Shown here one piece after another: positions 52,981 to 62,866 of a stretch of 64,000 bases of DNA. The stretch's first letter is position 1. Each line of letters starts with the position of its first letter. The notes beneath the pieces were generated by a model that saw only the letters and a list, made by a program, of their open reading frames with translations, was not told the origin of the DNA and did not search any database. The stretch lies in NCBI RefSeq assembly GCF_000244975.1, contig NZ_CM001440.1, positions 3,766,325 through 3,830,324 of the forward strand, written 5' to 3'. This stretch comes from Saccharomonospora cyanea NA-134. Lineage in GTDB: Bacteria; Actinomycetota; Actinomycetes; Mycobacteriales; Pseudonocardiaceae. The translations under genes and the position numbers were made by a program.

Positions 52981-53679
52981 GTGAACGATCTCATCGATAC
53001 CACCGAGATGTACTTGCGCACCATCTACGAGCTCGAAGAGGAGGGGGTCGTCCCACTGCGTGCTCGTATCGCGGAGCGGCTGCACCAGAGCGGGCCCACC
53101 GTGAGCCAGACCGTGGCGCGCATGGAACGCGACGGCCTCGTGGTCGTCGCCGACGACCGGCACCTTCAGCTCACCGACCACGGTCGTGAACTGGCGGTCG
53201 CGGTCATGCGGAAACACCGGCTCGCGGAGCGGTTGCTCGTCGACGTCATCGGGCTGGAATGGGAGCACGTGCACAACGAAGCATGCCGCTGGGAGCACGT
53301 CATGAGCGAGGCGGTGGAGCGCAAACTCATCAAGCTGCTCGACCACCCCACCACCTCGCCGTACGGCAACCCGATTCCCGGCCTCGACAAGCTCGACGCC
53401 GCCAGCGAACCGGCTCCACCGGCCGAAGCCGACCTGGTCCGATTGGCCGACGTGGCGAAGGCCGGTGGCGGAAAGGTCGAGATCCGGCGGATCGCCGAAC
53501 ACGTGCAACTCGACGAGAGCTTGATGAGCGAGCTCCGTTCGGTCGGCATCGTTCCCGGCCGCACCGTCACAATCGGCACGATCACCAAAGGTGAGTTGAC
53601 TGTCGAGGTGTCCGACGACACCACGACGGCGCGGATTCCGACCTCCGCACTGCAGGCGGTACTCGCACAAGCGCGGTGA
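52981..53679 (+). CDS. ideR: Iron-dependent DtxR/IdeR-family repressor
   Basis: 232 residues, the normal size. The N-terminal winged HTH ([37 protein letters not shown]) contains the Met10-like ligand. The metal and dimerisation domain has [20 protein letters not shown] followed by [12 protein letters not shown], giving the ancillary and primary iron ligands. A C-terminal SH3-like FeoA domain completes it ([13 protein letters not shown]). Iron-loaded IdeR represses siderophore genes and activates storage genes. AGGGGA precedes the GTG. A 19-bp hairpin terminator follows the stop. Confidence 0.94.
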   Translation: MNDLIDTTEMYLRTIYELEEEGVVPLRARIAERLHQSGPTVSQTVARMERDGLVVVADDRHLQLTDHGRELAVAVMRKHRLAERLLVDVIGLEWEHVHNEACRWEHVMSEAVERKLIKLLDHPTTSPYGNPIPGLDKLDAASEPAPPAEADLVRLADVAKAGGGKVEIRRIAEHVQLDESLMSELRSVGIVPGRTVTIGTITKGELTVEVSDDTTTARIPTSALQAVLAQAR

Positions 53680-53740
53680 CAGCCGGGTCGAGGGGCGTTA
53701 CCGACCGCCTGACACACCGGCGATCGGCCTCGCGTCGACC

Positions 53741-53786
53741 GGACCGGGACGGCGCCGCGTCCCTCACCGCGGCGCCGTCCCGGTCC
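53741..53786 (+). terminator. Strong 19-bp hairpin terminator after ideR
   Basis: GGACCGGGACGGCGCCGCG (53741-53759) and its exact reverse complement (53768-53786) enclose an 8-base loop. It begins 62 bases after the ideR stop. There is no T-run. The stem is long and fully paired, so it should end the ideR transcript. Confidence 0.85.
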
Positions 53787-54093
53787 GCGCACGGGCAGGC
53801 AGCGGCGTGACCGGTTCCCGGCCGCGTCCACCTCATCGATGAGTACACCGGCTCCCCCTGCGGCGACATACCGCCGTTCGCACCGCTATACCGCACAGGG
53901 CCGCCCTCACCTCACACCGCGACACTCCCCCTCACCGTCGCGGCCCCGGATACCGGCGTCCGCGCCCGACGGACAGAACCGGAAGCCACGACGCGTCACC
54001 GGGGCCAACCTCCCGGCTGGACGGTCTACGCCGCCGGCATGACGTGGGTTCTCCACGACCGCGGTCTCCTTACCGGCGCCGACATCGTCATCG

Positions 54094-54123
54094 CCGCGGT
54101 ACCGGACGACGTCGGTACCGCGG
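54094..54123. repeat. Perfect 11-bp inverted repeat with KpnI-type cores
   Basis: CCGCGGTACCG (54094-54104) and CGGTACCGCGG (54113-54123) are exact reverse complements with an 8-base spacer. Another GGTACCGC follows at 54128-54135. It lies about 300 bases before galE. It may be an operator, or a second hairpin in a non-coding transcript. Confidence 0.6.
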
Positions 54124-54429
54124 GGCCGGTACCGCACCCCCGGCCACCATGCCGTACGACTGTCGTGACAGAGGACGATCGGAGTCGGGTTCGGCTGTTC
54201 GACCCTCCCCTCGACCCACGTCGACGCTGCCCCGCCTCACCTCCACACTGCGGCGACCTCCGCAGAGCACGACCACGGGCCCTCGACTCCTCATGGCGGT
54301 GTCACCCAGAAGACGAGCCGCCCCTGACGGTTGCCGCGACCCCGCTCTCCGGCCTACTCGGCGAGGGGTGCACACTGTCGCCTCGTACCGGTTGAAACGT
54401 TCTTCCCACCCGAGAAAGGGCCCGCACGA

Positions 54430-55428
54430 ATGCCCACCGACACCACGACGTCGAGCAAGTCCATGAAACTCGTTGTCACGGGCGGTGCAGGCTATATCGG
54501 CAGTGTGTGCACGGCCCGACTGCTCGAGGCGGGACACGAGGTGACCGTCGTCGACGACCTGTCCACCGGCCACGCCGACGCAGTACCCGAGGGAGCGCGG
54601 TTCGTCCAGGGCGACGCGGCGGAGGTCGCCGGCACCCTTCTGGCCGAGGGATTCGACGGCGTCCTGCACTTCGCCGCCAAGAGTCTCGTGGGCGAGTCGA
54701 TGCAGGACCCGAGCACCTACTGGCGTGGCAACGTGCTCACCTCCCTGCGGCTACTGGACGCGATGCGGACACACGGTGTGTCGCGCCTGGTGTTCTCCTC
54801 AACGGCTGCGACCTACGGCGAGCCGGAGGTGACACCGATCCCGGAGACCGCTCCGACGGCCCCCACCAACACCTACGGCGCCACCAAGCTCGCCATCGAC
54901 CACGCCATCACGAGCTACGCACGGGCTCACGGGCTGGCGGCTGTGAGCCTGCGCTACTTCAACGTCGCCGGCGCCTACGGCAACTACGGTGAACGGCACA
55001 CCACCGAGACCCACCTCATTCCGCTGATCCTCCAGGTCGCTACCGGGCACCGAGCCCAGGTGCAGATCTACGGTGACGACTACCCCACCGAGGACGGCAC
55101 GGCGATCCGCGACTACATCCACGTGGTCGACCTCGCCGACGCTCACCTGCTCGCGCTGGCGCACGCGAAACCGGGCGAACACGAGATCTTCAACCTGGGT
55201 AACGGCACCGGTTTCTCGGTACGTCAAGTGATCGACGCCTGCCGCTCGGTCACCGGGCACGAGATTCCCGCCGCCGTGGCACAGCGCCGTGTCGGTGACC
55301 CCGCCGTGCTCGTGGCCGCCAGCGACAAGGCGCAGGACGAGCTCGGTTGGAAGCCGCGGCACACCGATCTCTCCGGCATCGTGGCCGACGCGTGGGAGTT
55401 CACCCAGCGTCGTCAGGAGACCCGGTAG
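54430..55428 (+). CDS. galE: UDP-glucose 4-epimerase
   Basis: 332 residues, extended SDR fold. [20 protein letters not shown] is the NAD-binding motif; [10 protein letters not shown] holds the catalytic Ser/Thr region and [13 protein letters not shown] the Tyr-x3-Lys pair. [13 protein letters not shown] and [20 protein letters not shown] are GalE signatures. It interconverts UDP-glucose and UDP-galactose, the latter for arabinogalactan precursors in mycolic-acid-free relatives or other glycans. The ATG at 54430 adds 11 residues before MKLVVTGG; the second Met at 54463 is an alternative. The 3' end overlaps the convergent DUF4192 gene by 29 bases. Confidence 0.95.
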   Translation: MPTDTTTSSKSMKLVVTGGAGYIGSVCTARLLEAGHEVTVVDDLSTGHADAVPEGARFVQGDAAEVAGTLLAEGFDGVLHFAAKSLVGESMQDPSTYWRGNVLTSLRLLDAMRTHGVSRLVFSSTAATYGEPEVTPIPETAPTAPTNTYGATKLAIDHAITSYARAHGLAAVSLRYFNVAGAYGNYGERHTTETHLIPLILQVATGHRAQVQIYGDDYPTEDGTAIRDYIHVVDLADAHLLALAHAKPGEHEIFNLGNGTGFSVRQVIDACRSVTGHEIPAAVAQRRVGDPAVLVAASDKAQDELGWKPRHTDLSGIVADAWEFTQRRQETR

Positions 55429-56533
55429 GTCTCCTCGCCGGGTCGGACGCCGAAGGCCGGTTCGACGACTCGCTGTCCTCAGGCGCTGTCCAGATCGGCC
55501 TGGTGTCGCACGACTGCGCGAGTCCTGCGAGCTTCTCCGGCGGCAAGCCGTGTTGCAGTGCTTGCCTGAGCAACTGTGACAGCAGGTGGTGTGGATCAGC
55601 GGCCTGGGCGGCGTCCAACGCCATACCCGCGAGCGCGCCCTCTCCGCGCACGTACGCGGAGTACGCCAGCAAGGTCGCAGGCTGGGCGCGCTCAGGTGCG
55701 GGCGTGTGCTTCGTCAACAGGAGCCAGAGGCGCTCGGCCGTCACCGCGCCGACACTGCCTGCGGGCAGAGCCGTGGCCAGGCAGGCGTCCCGGACCTGCG
55801 GCAGTGACAACGCGACCGCGAGCTCGACCACCTCGGTGTCCGACAGGAGCAGTGTTCCCTTCCATGCCCGCGCCAGCACGGTGCGTACGGCCGCTCGGCC
55901 TCGCCGTAGCGATGCCACGTCGTCGCGGGGCCCGTCGCCCACACGGCGGCTCAACATCGCGGCTCTGCGCGCGAGGACATCGGACGCCACGGGCTGGAGC
56001 TGCCGCTCCATGGCGGCCCGGCTGCTGTGGGTGACGAGCCCGGCGTGCGCGCTCACGGCGGCCATCACGGTGCTGCCCGGATCGGGCAGATGCCCGGCGC
56101 AGCAGGATTCCTCATAGCATCGCCACGGAGCGCCTGCCCTGATCTCCGGGACCCAGAGGGCGTGCAGCACAGGCAGGCCGGCCTGTTCGAAGACCTTGCC
56201 GACGGCCGCGGCGACCGCGGCGGCGGGTGGCCCCGCCGAGCCCGGCGGCCGCCGCCCTCCGATGATGGCCACGGTGGCCGCGACCGACTGGTGGGTCAGC
56301 GGCCCGAGGAGCTGCCGTGCCAGGTCCGCTTCACCTCCGGCCGGTGGCAGATCGGCTCTGACGATGTTGCCGATTCGCGTACCGGCTGTGCCGCGGTGGC
56401 CGACCACCACCACGGAATTACTCGGCTCGAAGCCCAGCAGGTGCGGAGTGGCGGCCAGCAGTTCGCCGGGGTCCCGCAGGTCGATCGGAGCGGGTTCGGT
56501 GGTGTGAGAGCCCGTCGTGGGAGAAGGTGTCAT
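55400..56533 (-). CDS. DUF4192 domain protein
   Basis: 377 residues. The N-terminus [20 protein letters not shown] with SVVVVGHRG is the hallmark of DUF4192, an actinobacterial family of unknown function. The central part ([20 protein letters not shown], then [12 protein letters not shown], then [11 protein letters not shown]) and the C-terminal helical region ([40 protein letters not shown]) are also typical. The last 25 residues are disordered. No signal peptide or membrane segment. CATCGT lies 6 bases before the ATG, compatible with leaderless transcription. Confidence 0.88.
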   Translation of the reverse strand: MTPSPTTGSHTTEPAPIDLRDPGELLAATPHLLGFEPSNSVVVVGHRGTAGTRIGNIVRADLPPAGGEADLARQLLGPLTHQSVAATVAIIGGRRPPGSAGPPAAAVAAAVGKVFEQAGLPVLHALWVPEIRAGAPWRCYEESCCAGHLPDPGSTVMAAVSAHAGLVTHSSRAAMERQLQPVASDVLARRAAMLSRRVGDGPRDDVASLRRGRAAVRTVLARAWKGTLLLSDTEVVELAVALSLPQVRDACLATALPAGSVGAVTAERLWLLLTKHTPAPERAQPATLLAYSAYVRGEGALAGMALDAAQAADPHHLLSQLLRQALQHGLPPEKLAGLAQSCDTRPIWTAPEDSESSNRPSASDPARRPTGSPDDAG

Positions 56534-56673
56534 GTGTCCACGATGAACCGGATCACAGGTGATGCGGACGGTGTGGACGACATCTGTGGACGGCGCGATG
56601 CGATGTGGACAACCGGGGCCGGATGGGCCCCGGTGTCACCGGAGTGTCAGTGGGGCGTGGTAGGTGCTCGCCC

Positions 56674-58443
56674 TCAACGGCGCGGGAACGCCTGCCGCAG
56701 CGACTCGTCCCCACCCACCACGGGCACGGTCACCGTCGACCGGCTCACGTCGAGCCCCACCCCCGTGCCCGGGGCCGGGCGCAGGGTGAAGTCGTGGTCA
56801 CTCGACAACAGCACAAACTCCAGGCGGTGTCCCTCGGCCACGAGATAGTCCTGAGGTTGCAGGTCGAACGACAGCCAGTACGGCACCCCGGGGCGCAGGG
56901 CCTTCGTTCGTGACAGCCCGTGCCGGTTCTGCGGATCGGCCCAGCCGCGGGTGATGACGTGGGAACTGCCGTCCGGGGCCCGGTCCACGAGTACCGCGGT
57001 CACGTTCGCGGCGGGACGGTCGAATTCCAGCCGCAGTCGCACGGACGGTGTGCCGCTCAACCTGACCGGCGCGTTCGCGGCTTCCGTGCTGTAGGACAGC
57101 CTGTGCTCCGAGGCCGCTGCGTTCACCAGGTCCTCGACCTTCTCGCCGGCGTCGTCGGTGAGTCGCTCGACCACCGGCCTGCCCCGGAAGCGGTCGGCTC
57201 CGAGCGCGCCCTGCCGGTCTCCACCCGGCCCCAGCCGCAACGTGGCGTCGTCCGTGCCCGGTGCGGGCCAGTCGGCCTCCTGCGTCCACGAGCCGTCCTC
57301 CCGCTGGATCGTGGCCCTCGGCTCGGCCTCCACGCCGTTGTCGATGTCGTAGAGGTAGTGGCTGAACCAGCGGTTCAGCATGGTGAGCCACTCCTGCTTG
57401 CGCAGCGAGTACGGGTCGGCGTGGCCGGACTGGTGCAGCCAGATCGCGCGTTCGACGCCGTGCTCGGCCAGTGCGTCCCACCACTCGGCGACCTGGCTGA
57501 CCGTGACGTTCCAGTCGGAGAGGCCGTGCACGGCCAGCACGGACGCCTCCACCCTGTGGACGTCGTCGAGGTAGTTCCGTTCGTCCCAGAAACTGCTGTA
57601 GTCGCCGGTGAGCCGGTCCTGCTCCTTCTCCAAACGCTCTATGACCGGTCGGCAGATCTCCTGGTCAGCGCGCGTGTAGACGTACTCGGCGAGTACGTCG
57701 GCGTCCTCGCCCTGGAATCCGCCCGGAGCCACGACGGCACCGTTCTCACGGTAGTAGTCGTACCAGTTCGAGATCGCCGCGATCGGCACGATGGTCTCGA
57801 GCCCCTCGACGCCGGTCGTGGCGACGGCGTTGGGCAGGGTGCCGTTGTAGGACACGCCCATCATGGCGGTCCGCCCGGTGGTCCAGTGAGCGCTCATCCG
57901 GTTGCCGTCGGCGTCACGTGCCTCCGCTCGGCCGTTCAGCCAGTCGATCACCGAGGCCGCCCCTCGGGTCTCGTTCTCGCCTCCGGTGGTCGGGCAGCCG
58001 GTGGAGCGGCCGGTCCCCAGCGACTCGGCGTAGACGACGGCGAAGCCGCGTGCGAGGAAGTAGTCCTGGTAGCGCCAGGTGATGTCGGCGAGAGGTTTGC
58101 CGGGGACGTACAGCTCGCGGTCGACGTCGTGGTTGGTGATCGGATTGCCGCCCGCGTAGTACGGACTCACCTGGTACACCACCGGTACGCGAAGGCCGTC
58201 GTCCGTGGCGCGGGGACGCACGACCTCGACGTGCACCACGTCCTCGACACCGTCATGATCACTGTCCACACCGGCTTCCACCCAGACGTGCTCCCGCACG
58301 ACGTCGGCCGGGTTGTACACCGGTTGGGCCTGCCCGTCGGCGAACACCGGTTGCTGCACCTCGCCCGCCGCCGCGTTCACGGCGACGAGTGGTAGCGACA
58401 CCACGGCGGCGGCCAGGACCATCGACACACGCTTGAGTCTCAC
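56674..58443 (-). CDS. Secreted Xaa-Pro dipeptidyl-peptidase (CocE/NonD, S15)
   Basis: 589 residues. A signal peptide (MVLAAAVVSLPLVAVNAAAG after KRVS) precedes an S15-type alpha/beta hydrolase. The catalytic Ser lies in MMGVSYNGTLPN, Asp in AVHGLSDWNV and His in HQSGHADPY. The C-terminal jelly-roll (PVRLSGTPSVRLRLEF, VLVDRAPDGSSHVIT) is the X-Pro peptidase C domain. It releases Xaa-Pro dipeptides outside the cell. The GTG at 58443 has GGGGG a short way upstream; an open frame to 58647 adds 68 residues without support. Confidence 0.92.
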   Translation of the reverse strand: MRLKRVSMVLAAAVVSLPLVAVNAAAGEVQQPVFADGQAQPVYNPADVVREHVWVEAGVDSDHDGVEDVVHVEVVRPRATDDGLRVPVVYQVSPYYAGGNPITNHDVDRELYVPGKPLADITWRYQDYFLARGFAVVYAESLGTGRSTGCPTTGGENETRGAASVIDWLNGRAEARDADGNRMSAHWTTGRTAMMGVSYNGTLPNAVATTGVEGLETIVPIAAISNWYDYYRENGAVVAPGGFQGEDADVLAEYVYTRADQEICRPVIERLEKEQDRLTGDYSSFWDERNYLDDVHRVEASVLAVHGLSDWNVTVSQVAEWWDALAEHGVERAIWLHQSGHADPYSLRKQEWLTMLNRWFSHYLYDIDNGVEAEPRATIQREDGSWTQEADWPAPGTDDATLRLGPGGDRQGALGADRFRGRPVVERLTDDAGEKVEDLVNAAASEHRLSYSTEAANAPVRLSGTPSVRLRLEFDRPAANVTAVLVDRAPDGSSHVITRGWADPQNRHGLSRTKALRPGVPYWLSFDLQPQDYLVAEGHRLEFVLLSSDHDFTLRPAPGTGVGLDVSRSTVTVPVVGGDESLRQAFPRR

Positions 58444-58703
58444 GAAGCCCCCAGATCGGACGGCGGCGACAAGAATGGTGTCGACCATTGCCGTGGGCAC
58501 CGTCGCTGTCAAGCGAGGACCGGCACGATCCGACGAACGGCGGGAGCGAGTCACCGGGAAAGCAATTCCAACATCACCTGTTCGCGTGATCGCTACCTCC
58601 GGGTGGAGGTCTCCACCTCCTCGCCGATCAACTCTCCGTAATGGCATCGTGACGGGGTTGTCGCTGTTCCGGGGGCCGCCGCGGGGCTGGCAGACTGGCG
58701 GCC

Positions 58704-60737
58704 ATGGACGAGCTTGATCCGAGCGTGGAGCACGACCCGAACCGCTGGCTGGAAGACGTCGCCGGGGAGGACGTGCTCGAGTGGGTGCGGGGACACAACG
58801 CCGCGACGGTCGACCGCTACGCGACAGGTGAGCGGTTCGAGAGTCTGCGGAACGAACTGCGGGAGGTCCTCGACGCCGACACCCGGATTCCCTACGTCCG
58901 GCGCCGCGGCAGCCACCTCTACAACTTCTGGCGCGACGCCGACCACCCGCGGGGCCTGTGGCGGCGCACCACCCTCGACTCCTACCGGACGGCGAACCCC
59001 GAGTGGGAGATCCTCCTCGACGTCGACGCGCTCGCCGCCCACGAGTCGGAGAACTGGGTGTGGCAGGGAGCGACCGTGCTGCGCCCGGGGTTCCGGAGGT
59101 GCCTGGTCGAGTTGTCCCGCGGTGGGGCGGACGCCACCGTGGTCCGGGAGTTCGACCTGCAGCGGCGCGAGTTCGTGGAGGACGGCTTCACCCTGCCCGA
59201 GGCGAAGAGCCAGGTCGGCTGGATCGACGAGGACCGCGTCTACGTCGGCACCGACTTCGGTGAGGGCTCGCTCACCACGTCCGGCTACCCGAGGCTGGTG
59301 AAGGAGTGGAAGCGCGGGACTCCGCTGGAGGACGCCACGCTCGTGTTCGAGGGCAAGCCCGACGACGTGTCCGTGCGCGCGGTCCACGACCCGACGCAGG
59401 GCTGGGAGCGGGACGTCGTTCGCAGAGCGATCGACTTCTACCGCTCCGAGGTGCATCTGCGGACCGACACGGGGTTCGTGCGGATCGACGTGCCTGACGA
59501 CGCCGTCGCCTCGGTGCACCGGCAGTGGCTGCTCGTCCGCACGCGCAGCCCGTGGACGGTGGAGGGCACCTCCTACCCCGCCGGAGCCCTGCTGGGTATC
59601 GAACTGGACGCCTTCCTGGCCGGTGACCGGCGCCTGACCGTGCTGTTCGAACCCGACGCGCACACCTCGCTGGACTACTACGCCTGGACCCGCAACCACC
59701 TGTTGCTGGGCACTCTCGTGGACGTCAAGACCCGGCTTCGGGTGCTCACACCGGGGGCGGACGGCTGGCGGGACGAACCGCTGACCGGTCTCGCCGACGT
59801 CGGCGCGGTCGACCTCGTCGCCACCGACCCGCACGACAGTGACGAGTTCTTCGTCGAGGCCACCGGCTACACCGATCCGCCCACGCTGCTCCGCGGCGAG
59901 GTCGGTGGACCGCTGGAGACGGTCAAACGCGCACCCGCCTTCTTCGACGCCGAGTCGCTTGACGTGACACAGCACTTCGCCACCTCCGACGACGGCACCC
60001 GGATCCCCTACTTCGTGGTCGGGCCCCGCGACCGGACCTCCGCCGCGCCGACCCTGCTCACCGGCTACGGCGGGTTCGAGGTGTCGCTGACGCCGTCCTA
60101 CAGTGGCGTGATCGGACGCGGCTGGCTCGCGCGTGGCGGCACGTACGTGGTGGCGAACCTACGCGGCGGTGGCGAGTACGGCCCCGACTGGCACAACCAG
60201 GTCGTGAAGACCAACCGGCTCAAGGTCTACGAGGACTTCGCGGCGGTGGCGCGCGACGTGGTGGCACGGGGAATCACCACACCCGAGTTGCTCGGCGTCC
60301 AGGGCGGCAGCAACGGCGGGCTGCTCACCGGGGTCATGCTCACGCGCTACCCCGAACTGGTGGGGGCCGTGGTCAGTCAGGTGCCGTTGCTCGACATGCG
60401 CCGCTACCACCAGCTACTGGCGGGCGCGTCGTGGATGGCGGAGTACGGCGACCCGGACGACCCCGACGAGTGGGCGTACCTGCGCCGATACTCGCCGTAC
60501 CACAACGTCCACGGTGACCGGACCTACCCACCCACGCTGTTCGTGACGTCCACTCGGGACGATCGGGTGCATCCCGCGCACGCGCGCAAGATGATGGCGA
60601 GAATGCACGCCGACGGCCATGACGTGGCCTACTACGAGAACATCGAGGGTGGGCACGGCGCGGCGGCCGACAACGCGCAACTGGCCTTCAAGTGGGCGCT
60701 GGTGTTCGAGTTCCTGTGGCAGCGGCTCAGCGGCTAG
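58704..60737 (+). CDS. Prolyl oligopeptidase family serine peptidase (S9A)
   Basis: 677 residues. DPNRWLEDVAGEDVLEWVRG opens the family N-terminus; a seven-bladed propeller occupies about residues 70-400. The catalytic Ser is in VQGGSNGGLLTGVMLT, Asp in TSTRDDRVHPAH and His in ENIEGGHG. ANLRGGGEYGPDWHN is the usual loop. No signal peptide, so it is intracellular, and it degrades short proline-containing peptides. Together with the secreted S15 peptidase upstream it could form a peptide-use pair. CAGACT lies 7 bases before the ATG. The stop overlaps the convergent oxidoreductase gene by 11 bases. Confidence 0.93.
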   Translation: MDELDPSVEHDPNRWLEDVAGEDVLEWVRGHNAATVDRYATGERFESLRNELREVLDADTRIPYVRRRGSHLYNFWRDADHPRGLWRRTTLDSYRTANPEWEILLDVDALAAHESENWVWQGATVLRPGFRRCLVELSRGGADATVVREFDLQRREFVEDGFTLPEAKSQVGWIDEDRVYVGTDFGEGSLTTSGYPRLVKEWKRGTPLEDATLVFEGKPDDVSVRAVHDPTQGWERDVVRRAIDFYRSEVHLRTDTGFVRIDVPDDAVASVHRQWLLVRTRSPWTVEGTSYPAGALLGIELDAFLAGDRRLTVLFEPDAHTSLDYYAWTRNHLLLGTLVDVKTRLRVLTPGADGWRDEPLTGLADVGAVDLVATDPHDSDEFFVEATGYTDPPTLLRGEVGGPLETVKRAPAFFDAESLDVTQHFATSDDGTRIPYFVVGPRDRTSAAPTLLTGYGGFEVSLTPSYSGVIGRGWLARGGTYVVANLRGGGEYGPDWHNQVVKTNRLKVYEDFAAVARDVVARGITTPELLGVQGGSNGGLLTGVMLTRYPELVGAVVSQVPLLDMRRYHQLLAGASWMAEYGDPDDPDEWAYLRRYSPYHNVHGDRTYPPTLFVTSTRDDRVHPAHARKMMARMHADGHDVAYYENIEGGHGAAADNAQLAFKWALVFEFLWQRLSG

Positions 60738-61500
60738 ACCTGACGTGCGCGTCGAGGTGGTCCTGGAACGTGATCGTTCCGACGGCGTTCTCGGGCGTGA
60801 GGTGGTGGCCCGCGCGGTAGCCCGCGTACACCGAGCCGAACAGCCTGACCGTACGGACCCGGCGACGCCGACCGGCGGCGGCCAGGTATCGCCGGGCCAG
60901 GTCGGCAACGGTCGTGATCTCGGGACCACCCATGTCGGGCGCCCGTCCCGCCGGGCGCGCGGTGGCCAGTGCGGCCAGCCGCGCGCCGACCTCGGTGGCC
61001 GCGACGGGTTGCAGCCGGAGATCGGGAACGAGCACGAGCGGCGGACGCGTCAACCCGGACAGCAGCCGGATGGCCAGCTCGTGGAACTGTGTCGCCCGCA
61101 GGATCGTCCACGGGACGCCGCTGTCCTCGACAAGACGCTCGGTGGCGTGTTTGCTCCGGTAGTACGGCAGCGGGATGCGATCGACGCCGACGATGGAGAC
61201 GTAGACCAGATGCTCGCATCCGGCGCGACGGGCCGCGGTGAGCACCTGCCTGCCCAGCGCGACCTCTCCGCCGCGGAAGCCGGTGAAGTCGGTCGCACAG
61301 TGCACGACCGCGTCGGCGCCGTCGAACGCGGCGGCGAGACCGGCGGACGAACGGTAGTCGACCCGCACCGTCTCGACGCCGTCGCGCACCGACGACGTCG
61401 ACCGGCTTGTGACGACGACGTCATGGCCTGCCCTCTCCAGCGCGGACACGACCTTGCGACCGAGCGTGCCGGTTCCTCCTGTGACGGCCACCGTGCTCAT
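60727..61500 (-). CDS. NmrA-like NAD(P)-binding oxidoreductase
   Basis: 257 residues, atypical SDR fold. STVAVTGGTGTLGRKVVSAL is the dinucleotide motif, HLVYVSIVGVDRIPLPYYRS and KHATERLVEDSGVPWTILRA are typical of the NmrA/SDR_a5 group. There is no usual Tyr-x3-Lys pair in the normal place (YYRSKHA offers Tyr and Lys). Substrate unknown. GGGAG precedes the ATG by 5 bases. It follows the MFS gene by 26 bases in the same direction and is probably co-transcribed. Confidence 0.87.
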   Translation of the reverse strand: MSTVAVTGGTGTLGRKVVSALERAGHDVVVTSRSTSSVRDGVETVRVDYRSSAGLAAAFDGADAVVHCATDFTGFRGGEVALGRQVLTAARRAGCEHLVYVSIVGVDRIPLPYYRSKHATERLVEDSGVPWTILRATQFHELAIRLLSGLTRPPLVLVPDLRLQPVAATEVGARLAALATARPAGRAPDMGGPEITTVADLARRYLAAAGRRRRVRTVRLFGSVYAGYRAGHHLTPENAVGTITFQDHLDAHVRSSR

Positions 61501-61526
61501 CGGTACTCCCGTGTGTGCGGGCGGGT

Positions 61527-62726
61527 TCAGCTCTCACTGTGGCACAGCGCCGACGACGGTGCCGCCGCGAGCGGCTCGGGAGCCGGCTCGGCACCACGGC
61601 GCCGAACGAGTTCGGGCACCACGGTGCCGATGCCGATCACCGCGAGGACCGCACCCAGCCACAGCGGGCCCCTCAGCCCGAGCGCGTCGATCGCGAGTCC
61701 GCCCACGAACGACCCGATCATCACTCCGAGCGTGATGAACGATCCGTGCACGGTGTTCACCAAGGGGCTCGCGTTGCCCTCACGGTGCACGCGCACCACC
61801 ATCGCCGGGTTCATCGTGACGCCGACCAGGCCGATCCCCATCATCGCCGCCACCGCGGGGAGGGTGTTTCCTGCGAAGGCCGCGAAGGCCGTGAGGAACG
61901 TGGCGTTCAGCGCGAGGCCGCAGAGCAGCACCACCGCGTGGTAGCGATCGGCGAGGCGCCCGACGACGGTGTTGCCGAGCACGGTGGCCGCGCCGTAGCC
62001 GACGAGCAGGATCGGCACGGTGGAGCTGTCGACTCCGCTGACCTTCGTGAGGATCGGCTCGAAGTAGCTGAAGGCGGCGAAGGTCGCGCCGATGACGAGG
62101 GTGCTGGTGCACAGCGCCAGGAACAGCCTGCGGGAGCGGAAGACACCGAACTGGGAGCCGAGTCGGTCCGCTTCGGACGGAGCGAGTCCGGGAAAACCCG
62201 CCACCGTGACGACGGCTGCGAGGGCCGCGAGTCCCGTGACCGCCCAGAACGCGGCCCGCCAGCCGAAGTTCTCACCGACCACCGTGGACATCGGCAGTCC
62301 CAGCAACGTGCCGAGCATGAGCCCGTTCATGACGACCGCGACGGCTCGACCACGGACCTCCGGGCGCGTGAGTTGTGCCGCGAGCGAGACGGCGAGCCCG
62401 AAGAACGCCTGGGCGGCCATGCCGGTGATCACCCGTGCCACGAACATCACCGCGTAGTTCGGGGCGACGGCGGCGAGGACGTTGCCGATCCCGAACGTGG
62501 CGAACAGGGCCAGGAGCGCGGGTTTCGGCGCCCGCCGGCTCAGAACCATGGTCAGCACGGGCCCTCCGAGTGCCATCGCGGCGGCGAAGGCGGTGATGAG
62601 GTACCCGGCCTGGGGAACGGACACGCCCAGTCCGGCGGCCACGGGCGACAGCAGTCCCGCGACGGCGAACTCGCTGGTGACCATGGTGAAGATCCCCAGC
62701 GACAGGATGTAGACGGCACGAGGCAC
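61527..62726 (-). CDS. MFS transporter, drug:H+ antiporter-1 type
   Basis: 399 residues with twelve membrane segments. FTMVTSEFAVAGLLSPVAAG is the DHA1 start, and LTRPEVRGRAVAVVMNGLML with GTLLGLPMSTVVGENFGWRA is the conserved loop and TM5 motif of the AraJ/CmlA-like group. Such proteins export drugs or sugars. GGAGGA precedes the GTG start by 5 bases. A 16-bp near-palindrome lies 18 bases upstream and may bind a repressor, but no regulator gene is next to it. Co-oriented with the NmrA-like gene. Confidence 0.92.
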   Translation of the reverse strand: MPRAVYILSLGIFTMVTSEFAVAGLLSPVAAGLGVSVPQAGYLITAFAAAMALGGPVLTMVLSRRAPKPALLALFATFGIGNVLAAVAPNYAVMFVARVITGMAAQAFFGLAVSLAAQLTRPEVRGRAVAVVMNGLMLGTLLGLPMSTVVGENFGWRAAFWAVTGLAALAAVVTVAGFPGLAPSEADRLGSQFGVFRSRRLFLALCTSTLVIGATFAAFSYFEPILTKVSGVDSSTVPILLVGYGAATVLGNTVVGRLADRYHAVVLLCGLALNATFLTAFAAFAGNTLPAVAAMMGIGLVGVTMNPAMVVRVHREGNASPLVNTVHGSFITLGVMIGSFVGGLAIDALGLRGPLWLGAVLAVIGIGTVVPELVRRRGAEPAPEPLAAAPSSALCHSES

Positions 62727-62743
62727 CGCGTCCTCCGAAGTTT

Positions 62744-62759
62744 TGTATTGTCCAGTACA
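62744..62759. promoter_or_regulatory. Candidate operator upstream of the MFS gene
   Basis: TGTATTGTCCAGTACA carries symmetric outer halves (TGTA...TACA) around a less symmetric centre. It lies in the most A/T-rich part of the region between nrdJ and the MFS gene and 18 bases before the GTG, where a repressor would block transcription. The regulator is unknown. Confidence 0.4.
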
Positions 62760-62866
62760 TAACTACGGTAGCGCAGTGCCTGTGGCGTCACTGGCGACTG
62801 TGGGTAACCCGGTGATCCTCCGGCCGATCTTCCGAGCCGTCACCGCTCCCCACGCGGCCGGAACAC

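Larger units (their letters stand above)
53680..54429. other. Long geneless region between ideR and galE
   Basis: Frames in this stretch are Arg-, Pro- or Thr-rich and look non-coding on both strands. It holds the strong terminator of ideR at 53741-53786, a second perfect inverted repeat with GGTACC cores at 54094-54123 and, by inference, the galE promoter. Coding for a small peptide between 53840 and 54430 cannot be excluded, but no ribosome binding site or domain supports it. Confidence 0.5.

Noticed and set aside
54044-54466. Plus-strand open frame just before galE
   Set aside because: Arg/Pro/Thr-rich, overlaps the galE start in another frame, no ribosome binding site.
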